NCBI GenBank assembly: GCA_046485045.1
Contig: JAWOHT010000052.1
Span: 1 to 64,000, forward strand
From: JAFGPL01 sp046485045
GTDB lineage: Bacteria; Bacteroidota; Bacteroidia; Bacteroidales; UBA10428
Direction of reading: 5' to 3'
DNA: 64,000 bases
Shown: positions 26,539 to 35,737 of the stretch, one piece after another
Position numbering within the stretch: the first letter of the stretch is position 1
Layout: each line of letters opens with the position of its first letter
Position numbers and translations under genes: made by a program
The notes under the pieces: model-generated
The model's input: the letters and a program-made list of their open reading frames with translations, nothing else
What the model was told of the DNA's origin: nothing
Databases searched by the model: none

Positions 26539-28647
26539 ATGAGTTTTGATTTAAATTATACCAGAAATATTGGGGTAATGGCCCATATTGACGCCGGTAA
26601 GACCACAACTACCGAGCGCATCCTCTTTTATACAGGCATTACGCACCGTATGGGTGAAGTGCACGATGGCTCAGCCACGATGGACTGGATGGTGCAGGAA
26701 CAAGAAAGAGGGATCACAATTACTTCCGCAGCAACCACAACTTTTTGGACATACAACGATAATAAATATAAGATTAACATCATTGATACCCCGGGACATG
26801 TTGATTTTACTGTTGAAGTAGAACGTTCATTGCGTGTTCTCGATGGTGCAGTTGCAGTTTTTTGTGCTGTTGGCGGTGTTGAACCTCAGTCTGAAACAGT
26901 ATGGAGGCAGGCAGATAAATATAATGTGCCCCGCATTGCTTTTATTAATAAAATGGACAGGGTAGGCGCTGATTTCTTCGGTGTTGTAAGCCAGATAAAA
27001 GAAAAACTGGGGGCATTACCGGTACCAATGCAAATACCCATCGGTTCTGAAGAAAATTTCCTCGGCGTAATTGATCTTATACAACGTAAAGCCATTGTCT
27101 GGAAAGAAGATGAAAAACTTGGCATGCGCTATGATTACGCAGAGATACCTGAAGATTTAATCGAATTAACAGAAGAGTGGCGCGAAAAACTCGTCGAGGC
27201 CGTTTGTGAGTCTGATGATGATCTGCTCGAGAGGTTTTTCGAAGATCGTGAATCAATTACAGTTGAAGAATTTTTGGCCGCCACACGCAAAGCGGTTATC
27301 AACCGTACCATTGTGCCGGTATTCTGCGGCGCATCCTTTAAAAATAAAGGTATTCAGCGTTTGCTTGATGGCATATGCGGACTGTTGCCAAGTCCATTAG
27401 ACATTGGTTCTGTTAAAGGAAAAAATCCCGATAACGACGAGGAAATTGAGAGGGAACCCGACAGCAATGCTTCTTTTTCGGCACTCGCGTTTAAAATTGC
27501 TACAGATCCATTTGTCGGAAGGCTGGCCTTTTTAAGAATCTATTCAGGCTGTATCGAATCGGGTATGATGGTGATGAATCCGCGTACAGGCAAAAAAGAG
27601 AGGATAAACAGGTTGTACCAGATGCACGCGAATAAGCAAATTCCGCGTGACAGGGTTGATGCCGGAGATATATGTGCTGCCGTAGGATTGAAAAACCTTT
27701 ACACAGGCGACACGCTTTGCGACATCAAAAAACCTATCTACCTCGAATCTATGACATTTCCGCAACCGGTTATCGGTATCGCCATCGAACCAAAAACACA
27801 GGCCGATATGGATAAACTTGGTATTGCTTTAAATAAACTTGCTGAAGAAGATCCTACATTCAGGGTTAACACCGATACAGAAACAGGACAGACGATCATA
27901 AACGGTATGGGTGAACTTCACCTTGAAATACTGCTCGACCGTCTCCGCAGAGAATTCAAGATTGACTGCAACCAGGGGGCACCTCAGGTTTCATACAAAG
28001 AAGCTGTTACAGGTATGGTTCATCATCGAGAATTGTTTAAAAAACAAACTGGTGGACGTGGTAAATATGCTGATATACAGGTCGAAATTTCACCTGCCGA
28101 TGATGGAATTAAAGGATTACAATTTGTTGATCAGATAAAAGGGGGGAATATTCCCAGGGAATATATTCCTTCTATTGAAAAAGGATTCAGGGAGGCCATG
28201 CGCAACGGTGTGCTTGCAGGATTCCCGGTAGATAACCTTAAAGTTGTATTATTAGACGGTTCTTATCATCCTGTTGACTCAGATTCACTGTCATTTGAGA
28301 TAGCCGCCAAACATGCCTTCAGGCATGCTTTGAAAAAAACAAAGAACGTATTGCTTGAGCCAGTCATGTCGGTTGAGGTGGTAACACCCGCAGATTATAT
28401 GGGCGATATCATAGCCGATTTCAACAAGCGCAGGGGCCAGGTAGAAGGAATGGAAAGCAAGGCAGGAGGAAGGGTAATTAAAGCAAAAGTACCCCTTGCC
28501 GAACAGTTTGGTTATGTTACGACATTACGTACAATCTCATCGGGCAGGGCTACTTCTACTATGGAATTTTCGCATTTTGAAGAGGTACCTGCTGAAATTT
28601 CAAAACAGGTGATAGAAAAAATTCAGGGAACTAAAGCATTAGTATAA
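26539..28647 (+). CDS. fusA: Translation elongation factor G (canonical)
   Basis: A 702-residue EF-G driving translocation with GTP hydrolysis. The G motifs are all canonical: AHIDAGKTTTTER, RGITITSAATT, DTPGHVDF and NKMDRVGADFF, in contrast to the paralogue at 23105-25255. Domain IV (YKEAVTGMVHHRELFKKQTGGRGKYAD region) and domain V (VTPADYMGDIIADFNKRRG) are intact. No tuf gene follows; rpsJ comes next after 19 bases, so EF-Tu is encoded elsewhere, as in many Bacteroidota. Confidence 0.98.
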   Translation: MSFDLNYTRNIGVMAHIDAGKTTTTERILFYTGITHRMGEVHDGSATMDWMVQEQERGITITSAATTTFWTYNDNKYKINIIDTPGHVDFTVEVERSLRVLDGAVAVFCAVGGVEPQSETVWRQADKYNVPRIAFINKMDRVGADFFGVVSQIKEKLGALPVPMQIPIGSEENFLGVIDLIQRKAIVWKEDEKLGMRYDYAEIPEDLIELTEEWREKLVEAVCESDDDLLERFFEDRESITVEEFLAATRKAVINRTIVPVFCGASFKNKGIQRLLDGICGLLPSPLDIGSVKGKNPDNDEEIEREPDSNASFSALAFKIATDPFVGRLAFLRIYSGCIESGMMVMNPRTGKKERINRLYQMHANKQIPRDRVDAGDICAAVGLKNLYTGDTLCDIKKPIYLESMTFPQPVIGIAIEPKTQADMDKLGIALNKLAEEDPTFRVNTDTETGQTIINGMGELHLEILLDRLRREFKIDCNQGAPQVSYKEAVTGMVHHRELFKKQTGGRGKYADIQVEISPADDGIKGLQFVDQIKGGNIPREYIPSIEKGFREAMRNGVLAGFPVDNLKVVLLDGSYHPVDSDSLSFEIAAKHAFRHALKKTKNVLLEPVMSVEVVTPADYMGDIIADFNKRRGQVEGMESKAGGRVIKAKVPLAEQFGYVTTLRTISSGRATSTMEFSHFEEVPAEISKQVIEKIQGTKALV

Positions 28648-28666
28648 TAATATATAGCTTAAGATA

Positions 28667-28972
28667 ATGAGCCAAAAAATCAGAATCAAATTAAAGTCTT
28701 ACGATCATAACCTGGTTGATAAATCGGCCGAGAAAATCGTAAAAACTGTAAAATCTACCGGTGCCGTGGTAAGCGGGCCTATTCCCCTGCCAACACATAA
28801 ACGGGTGTTTACAGTATTGCGTTCGACATTTGTAAACAAAAAATCAAGAGAACAGTTTCAGCTTTCTTCTTATAAAAGATTGCTGGATATATACAGTTCA
28901 ACGCCCAAAACCATTGATGCACTGATGAAATTGGAATTACCCAGTGGGGTTGAGGTTGAAATTAAAGTATAA
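28667..28972 (+). CDS. rpsJ: Ribosomal protein uS10
   Basis: A 101-residue uS10 of the 30S head, which also binds NusB in antitermination. The N-terminus QKIRIKLKSYDHNLVDKS and the GPIPLPTHKRVFTVLRS loop are standard. It begins the S10 block of the cluster. Confidence 0.98.
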   Translation: MSQKIRIKLKSYDHNLVDKSAEKIVKTVKSTGAVVSGPIPLPTHKRVFTVLRSTFVNKKSREQFQLSSYKRLLDIYSSTPKTIDALMKLELPSGVEVEIKV

Positions 28973-28990
28973 CATTAATAACTTAAAGAA

Positions 28991-29620
28991 ATGCCTGGAT
29001 TAATAGGAAAAAAGGTGGGAATGACCTCGGTATTTGATGAAAACGGTGTAAACATACCATGTACCGTTCTTGAGGCCGGTCCGTGTGTGGTTACACAGGT
29101 TAAAACTGTAGAAACCGATGGGTACAATGCCATTCAGCTTGCATACGACGAAAAGAAAGAGCGTAAAACGACAAAGGCTATGCTGGGGCATTTTAAAAAG
29201 TCAGCTACCACTCCAAAAAAGAAACTTGTTGAACTGAAGGGTTTTATCAAACATTGGAAGCCCGGAGATGTTATAACTGTTGAATATTTTATAAACGATA
29301 TCTGGCTTGACGTAACTGCCACTTCAAAAGGAAAAGGATTTCAGGGGGTTGTTAAAAGACATGGTTTTTCTGGTGTTAACGATTCTACCCACGGTCAGCA
29401 TAACAGGAGCCGGCATCCTGGTTCAATCGGGGCATCATCTTTTCCTTCAAGAGTATTCAAAGGAATGAGAATGGCAGGCCATACCGGAAACAATGCAGTA
29501 AAAGTACTCAACCTTAAAATTGTGAAGATAATTCCCGAAACCAACACCATACTGCTTAAAGGTTCGGTACCGGGTTCAATAGGTTCATATGTTGTAATAG
29601 AAAGTCCTGACAGAATTTAA
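28991..29620 (+). CDS. rplC: Ribosomal protein uL3
   Basis: A 209-residue uL3, an early 50S assembly protein reaching the peptidyl transferase centre. The start GLIGKKVGMTSVF and the internal HGQHNRSRHPGSIGASSFPS loop, which carries the methylated Gln region of the family, are clear. It sits 18 bases after rpsJ. Confidence 0.98.
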   Translation: MPGLIGKKVGMTSVFDENGVNIPCTVLEAGPCVVTQVKTVETDGYNAIQLAYDEKKERKTTKAMLGHFKKSATTPKKKLVELKGFIKHWKPGDVITVEYFINDIWLDVTATSKGKGFQGVVKRHGFSGVNDSTHGQHNRSRHPGSIGASSFPSRVFKGMRMAGHTGNNAVKVLNLKIVKIIPETNTILLKGSVPGSIGSYVVIESPDRI

Positions 29621-29635
29621 TAATACTGAACGAGA

Positions 29636-30262
29636 ATGAAATTAAAAGTATTGAATATCACGGGTGAGGAAACCGGCAAAGAAATAGAACTTAAGGATAC
29701 TATCTTTGGGATTGAACCAAATGATCATGCCATTTACCTCGATGTAAAGCAATACCTGGCCAACAAACGACAGGGAACGCACAAATCGAAAGAGAAATGG
29801 GAAATTATCGGTAGTACAAGAAAGATTAAAAGACAAAAGGGAACAGGTACTGCACGCGCAGGCAGTATAAAATCTCCTGTGTTCAGGGGCGGAGGACGTA
29901 TTTTTGGCCCGCAGCCCAGGGATTATTCATTTAAGCTTAATAAGAAGGTTAAACAACTAGCCCGTAAATCGGCACTTGCTTATAAAGCTAAAAATGAATG
30001 TATTAAAGTTGTTGAGGATTTCTCACTCGATGCGCCGAAAACAAAAGAATATGCAGGTATCCTTAATAATCTTAAAATTCAGGATAAAAAATCGTTGATT
30101 ATTTTAAATCAACCAAATAAAAATATATATTTGTCCTCCCGAAATTTAACCGGTTCGAAGGTTATAACAATTTCAGAGTTAACAACTTACGACATCATGA
30201 ACTGCTCTTCTCTCGTTTTTATAGAGAGTTCGCTCGAAGTTTTACAAAACATGCTTAATTAA
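29636..30262 (+). CDS. rplD: Ribosomal protein uL4
   Basis: A 208-residue uL4 lining the peptide exit tunnel. The extended loop GTGTARAGSIKSPVFRGGG is the tunnel constriction where macrolide resistance changes occur; it has the normal sequence here. In gamma-proteobacteria uL4 autoregulates the S10 operon; no such leader is evident here. Confidence 0.97.
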   Translation: MKLKVLNITGEETGKEIELKDTIFGIEPNDHAIYLDVKQYLANKRQGTHKSKEKWEIIGSTRKIKRQKGTGTARAGSIKSPVFRGGGRIFGPQPRDYSFKLNKKVKQLARKSALAYKAKNECIKVVEDFSLDAPKTKEYAGILNNLKIQDKKSLIILNQPNKNIYLSSRNLTGSKVITISELTTYDIMNCSSLVFIESSLEVLQNMLN

Positions 30263-30270
30263 TATCGAAG

Positions 30271-30561
30271 ATGAATATTTTGGTAAAACCCATCGTAACG
30301 GAAAAAATAAATGCCCAGGCCGAAAGCCTCAACAGATATGGTTTTGTCGTAGAAAAACGAGCCAACAAGCTGCAGATAAGGAAAGCTGTTGAAGGTCTTT
30401 ACGGTGTAACGGTGTCCTCTGTTAATACCATGAGGTATGCCGGCAAACGTAAATCAAGGTTTACAAAGGCAGGAGCTATTTCCGGCAGGACAAACAATTA
30501 CAAAAAGGCAATTGTAACATTAATAGTAGGCGATTCAATTGATTTTTATAGCAATATCTAA
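30271..30561 (+). CDS. rplW: Ribosomal protein uL23
   Basis: A 96-residue uL23 at the exit of the peptide tunnel, the docking site for trigger factor and SRP. ILVKPIVTEK at the start and the RKAVEGLYGVTVSSVNT segment identify it. Only 8 bases separate it from rplD and 6 from rplB. Confidence 0.97.
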   Translation: MNILVKPIVTEKINAQAESLNRYGFVVEKRANKLQIRKAVEGLYGVTVSSVNTMRYAGKRKSRFTKAGAISGRTNNYKKAIVTLIVGDSIDFYSNI

Positions 30562-30567
30562 TAAATC

Positions 30568-31389
30568 ATGGCTGTAAGAAAATTAAAACCTGTAACACCA
30601 GGTCAGAGACACAAGGTAATATCAACATTTGATGAGATTACAACTTCAACACCGGAAAGGTCGTTGCTGCAACCGTTGAAACGAACCGGAGGAAGAAACA
30701 ATACCGGAAAAATGACCATGAGGTATATCGGTGGTGGTCATAAACGTCAGTACCGGCTTATTGATTTTCATCGAAACAAAGATGGAGTGGCTGCAACAGT
30801 GAAATCTATTGAGTACGATCCGAACCGTACAGCCCGCATCGCATTGTTGATATACGAAGACGGAGAAAAAAGATACATCATTGCCCCTCACGGTTTAAAA
30901 GAGGGACAAGTTGTGCGGTCGGGCAGCGGAATTGCCCCTGAAATAGGCAATTGCATGTCACTTTCAGAAATGCCCCTTGGCACACTTGTTCATAACATCG
31001 AACTGAGGCCGGGTCAGGGTGGCGTGCTGGCAAGAAGCGCTGGTTCATACGCACAGTTAACTTCCCGTGATGGTAAATATGCCATTATTAAATTACCTTC
31101 GGGTGAGTCAAGAATGGTGCTCATCACTTGCAGAGCAACTGTTGGAACAGTATCTAATTCAGACCACAGTATTGAAAAATCAGGCAAAGCAGGTCGTACC
31201 AGATGGCTTGGCAGAAGGCCGCGAAACAGGGGCGTTGTCATGAACCCGGTAGATCACCCGATGGGTGGTGGCGAAGGACGTGCTTCCGGCGGGCACCCAA
31301 GGTCAAGAAAAGGTATTCCTGCCAAAGGGTACAAGACCAGATCGAAGAAAAAACTATCAAATAAATACATAGTTGAAAAGAGAAAGTAA
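30568..31389 (+). CDS. rplB: Ribosomal protein uL2
   Basis: A 273-residue uL2, required for subunit association and peptidyl transfer. The conserved GGGHKRQYRLIDF stretch and the C-terminal NPVDHPMGGGEGRASGGHP, with the catalytic-centre histidine, are intact. Confidence 0.98.
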   Translation: MAVRKLKPVTPGQRHKVISTFDEITTSTPERSLLQPLKRTGGRNNTGKMTMRYIGGGHKRQYRLIDFHRNKDGVAATVKSIEYDPNRTARIALLIYEDGEKRYIIAPHGLKEGQVVRSGSGIAPEIGNCMSLSEMPLGTLVHNIELRPGQGGVLARSAGSYAQLTSRDGKYAIIKLPSGESRMVLITCRATVGTVSNSDHSIEKSGKAGRTRWLGRRPRNRGVVMNPVDHPMGGGEGRASGGHPRSRKGIPAKGYKTRSKKKLSNKYIVEKRK

Positions 31390-31403
31390 AAGATTAAATA
31401 ACT

Positions 31404-31670
31404 ATGAGCAGATCAGTTAAAAAAGGACCTTTTATAGATTTTAAGCTTGAGAAACGTGTTCTCGAGTTGAATAAAACCAGCAAAAAGACTGTGATCAAAA
31501 CGTGGTCGCGCAGGTCTGAAATATCGCCTGATTTTGTAGGGCATACAATCGCAGTGCATAATGGCAACAAGTTCATCCCGGTATATGTTACAGAAAACAT
31601 GGTAGGACATAAGCTTGGAGAATTTTCTCCGACCAGGATTTTCAGGGGTCATGCAGGTAAACAACGATAA
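31404..31670 (+). CDS. rpsS: Ribosomal protein uS19
   Basis: An 88-residue uS19 of the 30S head. SRSVKKGPFIDFKL at the start and the TWSRRSEISPDFVGHTIAVHN and HKLGEFSPTR stretches are diagnostic. Confidence 0.98.
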   Translation: MSRSVKKGPFIDFKLEKRVLELNKTSKKTVIKTWSRRSEISPDFVGHTIAVHNGNKFIPVYVTENMVGHKLGEFSPTRIFRGHAGKQR

Positions 31671-31702
31671 ATGATATAGTATATCCAATAAAGCAATAGA
31701 AA

Positions 31703-32122
31703 ATGGGTGCCAGAAAAAGATTAAAAGCTGAAGAGGCCAAAGCGGAAAGGAAAGAACAATTCAAGGCAGTTTTAAGAAACTGTCCTACTTCACCTCGCAA
31801 AATGAGGCTGGTGGCTGATATGATCAGGGGCATGGAGGTAAACCGTGCTATTGATATGTTGAAATTCAGCACCAAAGAGGCTTCAAAACGGATGGCAAAA
31901 CTTGTGCTTTCTGCCGTGTCTAACTGGCAGAAAAAAAATGAAAACATCCGTATTGAAGATAACAAACTGTTTGTAAAAGAGGTTTTTGTTGATCAGGGCA
32001 GATCACTCAAAAGATTACGCCCAGCGCCGCAGGGAAGGGCTTACCGGATCAGGAAACGCTCAAACCATGTAACCGTGGTTATAGATAATTTAAAAGAAGT
32101 AACTGAAAGTCAAACAAAATAA
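31703..32122 (+). CDS. rplV: Ribosomal protein uL22
   Basis: A 139-residue uL22 whose beta-hairpin lines the exit tunnel. It is longer than the 110-residue Escherichia coli protein because of an N-terminal basic extension (about 22 residues, GARKRLKAEEAKAERKEQ), as is usual in this phylum. The hairpin region RLRPAPQGRAYRIRKRSNH is normal. Confidence 0.96.
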   Translation: MGARKRLKAEEAKAERKEQFKAVLRNCPTSPRKMRLVADMIRGMEVNRAIDMLKFSTKEASKRMAKLVLSAVSNWQKKNENIRIEDNKLFVKEVFVDQGRSLKRLRPAPQGRAYRIRKRSNHVTVVIDNLKEVTESQTK

Positions 32123-32125
32123 TTA

Positions 32126-32824
32126 ATGGGACAAAAAGCTAATCCTATCAGTAACAGGTTAGGAATCATCAAAGGTTGGGATTCCAACTGGTATGGCGGG
32201 AATAATTATTCTGAGAAACTTATCGAAGATTTCAAGATAAGAAAATACCTGAATGCCCGTCTTGCCAAGGCAAGCATTTCAAAAATTGTTATCGAGCGTA
32301 CCCTCAAGCTCATCACCGTAACCGTTAACACTGCCCGTCCGGGTATTATCATTGGTAAAGGTGGGCAGGAAGTTGACAAACTTAAGGAAGAATTGAAGAA
32401 AATAACCAGCAAAGAGGTGCAGATTAACATTTTTGAAGTTAAAAGACCCGAACTTGATGCTACCATTGTTGGAAGCAATATTGCACGTCAGATCGAAGGA
32501 AAGGTTTCTTACCGCAGGGCCATCAAAATGGCCATGGCCGCAACCATGCGAATGGGTGCAGAGGGAATCAAGGTAATGATATCAGGCAGGCTCGGTGGAG
32601 CTGAAATGGCAAGGTCTGAAATGTACAAGGAAGGGCGAACCCCGTTACACACTTTCAGAAGCGATATTGATTTTGCCCTGGCCGAAGCGCTTACAAAAGT
32701 TGGTCTCATTGGAGTTAAAGTCTGGATTTGCAAAGGAGAAGTATATGGCAAACGTGACCTCTCGCCCAACTTAGAGGCAAAAACACAGAAGGCAAAGGCC
32801 GGGTTCAGAAAAAAAAGAAAATAA
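32126..32824 (+). CDS. rpsC: Ribosomal protein uS3
   Basis: A 232-residue uS3 at the mRNA entry channel. The KH domain motif GIIIGKGGQEVDKL and the C-terminal GRLGGAEMARSE and GLIGVKVWICKGEVYG segments are clear. It starts 3 bases after rplV ends. Confidence 0.98.
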   Translation: MGQKANPISNRLGIIKGWDSNWYGGNNYSEKLIEDFKIRKYLNARLAKASISKIVIERTLKLITVTVNTARPGIIIGKGGQEVDKLKEELKKITSKEVQINIFEVKRPELDATIVGSNIARQIEGKVSYRRAIKMAMAATMRMGAEGIKVMISGRLGGAEMARSEMYKEGRTPLHTFRSDIDFALAEALTKVGLIGVKVWICKGEVYGKRDLSPNLEAKTQKAKAGFRKKRK

Positions 32825-32855
32825 GGATTATTAACAAAGCAATTGATTATTAGCG

Positions 32856-33278
32856 ATGTTACAACCAAAAAAGTCAAAATACAGGAGACAGCAGAAAGGC
32901 CGCATGAAAGGAAATGCGCAAAGGGGAAACCAGTTGGCATTCGGTTCATTCGGGATAAAAACACTTGAAGAAAGCTGGATTACAGGCAGGCAGATAGAAG
33001 CAGCACGTCAGGCAGTTACACGTTATATGAAACGTGAAGGACAGATATGGATCAGGATATTTCCGGATAAACCGATCACCAAGAAACCTGCCGAAGTGCG
33101 TATGGGTAAAGGAAAAGGAGCTCCAGAAGGGTTTGTGGCACCAGTCACCCCGGGACGGATACTCATTGAGATCGAAGGAGTACCTTTCGAAACAGCAAAG
33201 GAAGCGCTTCGCCTTGGTGCACAAAAACTGCCGGTTACAACCAAGTTTGTTGTACGACACGATTATGTTGAAATTTAA
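32856..33278 (+). CDS. rplP: Ribosomal protein uL16
   Basis: A 140-residue uL16 near the A-site tRNA elbow. MLQPKKSKYRRQQKGR and the RIFPDKPITKKPAEVRMGKG stretch identify it; the latter contains the arginine hydroxylated in some bacteria. Confidence 0.98.
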   Translation: MLQPKKSKYRRQQKGRMKGNAQRGNQLAFGSFGIKTLEESWITGRQIEAARQAVTRYMKREGQIWIRIFPDKPITKKPAEVRMGKGKGAPEGFVAPVTPGRILIEIEGVPFETAKEALRLGAQKLPVTTKFVVRHDYVEI

Positions 33279-33289
33279 TAAAGGTAGTA

Positions 33290-33499
33290 ATGAAATCTCA
33301 GGAAATAAGAGAACTAACATTAAAAGAGATCGTTGAGAGAATAGAAAATGAAGAGGGTTTTCTTCTCAAACAGAAACTCAATCATGCCATTTCGCCGCTC
33401 GACAATCCGATGAAGATCAAAGAATCAAGGAAAAATCTTGCAAGGCTTAAAACAATCCTGAAAGAAAAACAGGGACAAGAAAATTTGCAACAAAGCTAA
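33290..33499 (+). CDS. rpmC: Ribosomal protein uL29
   Basis: A 69-residue helical uL29 near the tunnel exit. The pattern IRELTLKEIVERIENEE at the start and NPMKIKESRKNLARLKTIL at the end matches the family. It lies 11 bases after rplP. Confidence 0.95.
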   Translation: MKSQEIRELTLKEIVERIENEEGFLLKQKLNHAISPLDNPMKIKESRKNLARLKTILKEKQGQENLQQS

Positions 33500-33509
33500 T
33501 AGAAGATAA

Positions 33510-33767
33510 ATGGAAAAACGTAATCTTAGAAAAGAAAGGATTGGGATCGTTGTCAGCAGCGGAATGGACAAATCTATCGTGGTTGCTGAGAAACGCAAAA
33601 TGAAACACCCCATTTACGGAAAATTTGTGAACAAGACCTCCAAATTTATGGCCCAGGATGATAAAAATGAATGCAACGTTGGAGACCTGGTTCGCATTAG
33701 CGAAACCCGGCCTTTGAGCAAAAATAAATGTTGGAGATTGGTTGAAATTATAGAAAGAGCTAAATAG
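33510..33767 (+). CDS. rpsQ: Ribosomal protein uS17
   Basis: An 85-residue OB-fold uS17. RKERIGIVVSSGMDKSIVV, HPIYGKFV and GDLVRISETRPLSKNKCWRL are standard. Confidence 0.97.
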   Translation: MEKRNLRKERIGIVVSSGMDKSIVVAEKRKMKHPIYGKFVNKTSKFMAQDDKNECNVGDLVRISETRPLSKNKCWRLVEIIERAK

Positions 33768-33769
33768 TC

Positions 33770-34135
33770 ATGATACAGCAGGAAAGCAGATTAACAGTTG
33801 CCGATAACAGCGGAGCCAAAGAGGTTCTCTGTATCAGGGTCCTGGGTGGAACAGGAAAACGCTATGCAAGAATTGGCGATAAAGTGGTTGTTACGGTCAA
33901 AAGTGCAATCCCATCGGGAGAAGTAAAAAAAGGTACCGTAAGCAAGGCTGTTGTCGTAAGAACCAAGAAAGAAATCAGAAGGTCGGACGGTTCTTATATA
34001 AGGTTTGATGACAATGCATGTGTGCTGCTAAACAATGCCGATGAACTGAGAGGTACCCGTATTTTCGGGCCTGTTGCAAGGGAATTGAGGGAGAAGTATA
34101 TGAAAATTGTTTCACTGGCACCTGAAGTGTTATAA
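33770..34135 (+). CDS. rplN: Ribosomal protein uL14
   Basis: A 121-residue uL14 at the subunit interface and the binding site of RsfS. MIQQESRLTVADNSGAKEV at the start is diagnostic. It begins 2 bases after rpsQ ends. Confidence 0.98.
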   Translation: MIQQESRLTVADNSGAKEVLCIRVLGGTGKRYARIGDKVVVTVKSAIPSGEVKKGTVSKAVVVRTKKEIRRSDGSYIRFDDNACVLLNNADELRGTRIFGPVARELREKYMKIVSLAPEVL

Positions 34136-34149
34136 ATAAATTTAAATCA

Positions 34150-34473
34150 ATGCAGAAGAAATTACACATAAAAAAGGGTGACACTGTGTACGTTAACACC
34201 GGTGAATACAAAGGTCAGAAAGGCCGAGTGCTTGAGGTGATTAAGAAAAATAACAAAGCAATTGTAGAAGGCATCAACCTGGTATCGAAGCATACCAAGC
34301 CCAATGCAAAAGCCCCCCAGGGTGGTATTATAAAAAAAGAAGCCCCGGTGCATATCTCAAACCTCCTTCTTCTCGACCCGAAAACCGGCAGCCCTACACG
34401 AATTGGTAGGAAACTCAACAGTGAAAATGTTTTAGTTAGATATTCAAAAAAATCTGGGGAGGAAATTAAGTAA
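34150..34473 (+). CDS. rplX: Ribosomal protein uL24
   Basis: A 107-residue uL24, an assembly initiator with a KOW motif (GDTVYVNTGEYKGQKGRVLE). Its TAA overlaps the rplE start codon by one base, so translation of the two is coupled. Confidence 0.97.
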   Translation: MQKKLHIKKGDTVYVNTGEYKGQKGRVLEVIKKNNKAIVEGINLVSKHTKPNAKAPQGGIIKKEAPVHISNLLLLDPKTGSPTRIGRKLNSENVLVRYSKKSGEEIK

Positions 34474-35030
34474 TGGCTTACATACCTAATTTAAAGTCTA
34501 AGTATAAAGACGAGATTGTTCCTGCTTTAACCAAAGAATTTGGTTATAAAACGAGCATGCAGGTTCCCAGGCTTGAAAAAATAATCATCAACCAGGGAGT
34601 TGGCCAGGCCGTAGCCGATAAAAAGCTCGTTGACTTAGCACAGCAGGAGTTGAGCATGATTGCAGGACAAAAGGCAATTCAGACCATGTCGAAAAAAGAC
34701 ATCTCAAATTTCAAGCTTCGCCGAAAAATGCCTATTGGCGTGAAGGTAACGCTTAGGAAAAACAACATGTACGAATTTCTTGAAAGGCTTATAAGTGTAG
34801 CATTGCCAAGAATACGTGATTTTAAAGGGATTAACAGCAAGCTCGACGGAAGAGGAAATTATACCCTCGGTATAACTGAGCAGATTATTTTTCCCGAGAT
34901 TGATATTGACAAAATAAATAAAATACTTGGAATGGAGATAACCTTTGTCACCACTGCAGAAACCGACGAAGAAGGATTTGCCCTGTTGCGGGAATTCGGG
35001 TTACCTTTTAAAAATATCAAAAGAAACTAA
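34473..35030 (+). CDS. rplE: Ribosomal protein uL5
   Basis: A 185-residue uL5 binding 5S rRNA. VPRLEKIIINQGVGQA, KLRRKMPIGVKVTLR and GITEQIIFPEIDIDKI are typical. A GGAGG lies 10 bases before the ATG, inside the end of rplX, and is possibly a Shine-Dalgarno, although the same bases encode glutamates of rplX. Confidence 0.98.
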   Translation: MAYIPNLKSKYKDEIVPALTKEFGYKTSMQVPRLEKIIINQGVGQAVADKKLVDLAQQELSMIAGQKAIQTMSKKDISNFKLRRKMPIGVKVTLRKNNMYEFLERLISVALPRIRDFKGINSKLDGRGNYTLGITEQIIFPEIDIDKINKILGMEITFVTTAETDEEGFALLREFGLPFKNIKRN

Positions 35031-35031
35031 T

Positions 35032-35301
35032 ATGGCAAAAGAATCAATGAAGGCCCGCGAAGTTAAAAGGGCAAAGCTTGTAGCACGATATGCTGCCAAA
35101 AGGGCAAAACTTAAAGAAATGGGCGATTATCAGGCCCTTAGCAGAATTCCGCGAAACTCTAACCCTATAAGGTTGCATAACAGGTGTAAGCTTACCGGAA
35201 GGCCAAAAGGTTATATCAGACAATTCGGCATCAGCAGGATTTGTTTCAGGGAGATGGCCTCACAAGGATTGATTCCGGGAGTAAAAAAAGCAAGTTGGTA
35301 A
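35032..35301 (+). CDS. rpsN: Ribosomal protein uS14 (zinc-independent type)
   Basis: An 89-residue uS14 with the start MAKESMKAREVKRAKL at 35032, one base after rplE; an upstream in-frame ATG inside rplE is not credible. The C-terminal RCKLTGRPKGYIRQFGISRI is normal. The CxxC pairs of the zinc-binding form are absent, so this is the C-minus, zinc-independent version. Confidence 0.97.
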   Translation: MAKESMKAREVKRAKLVARYAAKRAKLKEMGDYQALSRIPRNSNPIRLHNRCKLTGRPKGYIRQFGISRICFREMASQGLIPGVKKASW

Positions 35302-35325
35302 TTAATTTAAGATAAATAGTATAAT

Positions 35326-35721
35326 ATGACAGACCCAATTTCAGATTATCTGACCAGAATCAGAAATGCCATAATGGCTAAACATAAGGTTGTGGAAATA
35401 CCGGCTTCAAATCTGAAGAAAGATATTACCAGGATTCTTTTTGATAAAGGGTATATTCTGAATTTTAAATTTGAAGATAGTAAAGTACAGGGAAAAATAA
35501 AAATAGCCCTGAAATATCACCCGGAATCAAAACAGCCTGCTATCAAGTCATTGGAGAGAATAAGCAAACCCGGTTTAAGAAAATATGTTGACAGTACAAA
35601 AGTTCCCAGGGTACTTAACGGGCTTGGGATCGCGATAATGTCAACATCAAAGGGTGTAATGACCGATAAAGAAGCCAGGTTGCAGAATGTAGGCGGTGAA
35701 GTTTTATGTTATGTTTATTAA
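35326..35721 (+). CDS. rpsH: Ribosomal protein uS8
   Basis: A 131-residue uS8, a central-domain assembly protein and, in Escherichia coli, the repressor of the spc operon. TDPISDYLTRIRNA and the C-terminal MSTSKGVMTDKEARLQNVGG are diagnostic. Confidence 0.98.
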   Translation: MTDPISDYLTRIRNAIMAKHKVVEIPASNLKKDITRILFDKGYILNFKFEDSKVQGKIKIALKYHPESKQPAIKSLERISKPGLRKYVDSTKVPRVLNGLGIAIMSTSKGVMTDKEARLQNVGGEVLCYVY

Positions 35722-35724
35722 ATC

Positions 35725-35730
35725 GGAGGA
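35725..35730 (+). promoter_or_regulatory. Shine-Dalgarno sequence of rplF
   Basis: GGAGGA lies 7 bases before the rplF ATG in the short rpsH-rplF gap. Nearly every other start in this cluster has only A/T-rich sequence there, as expected in a phylum that makes little use of the anti-Shine-Dalgarno. This one is not explained by coding constraint. Confidence 0.6.
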
Positions 35731-35737
35731 AGCATAA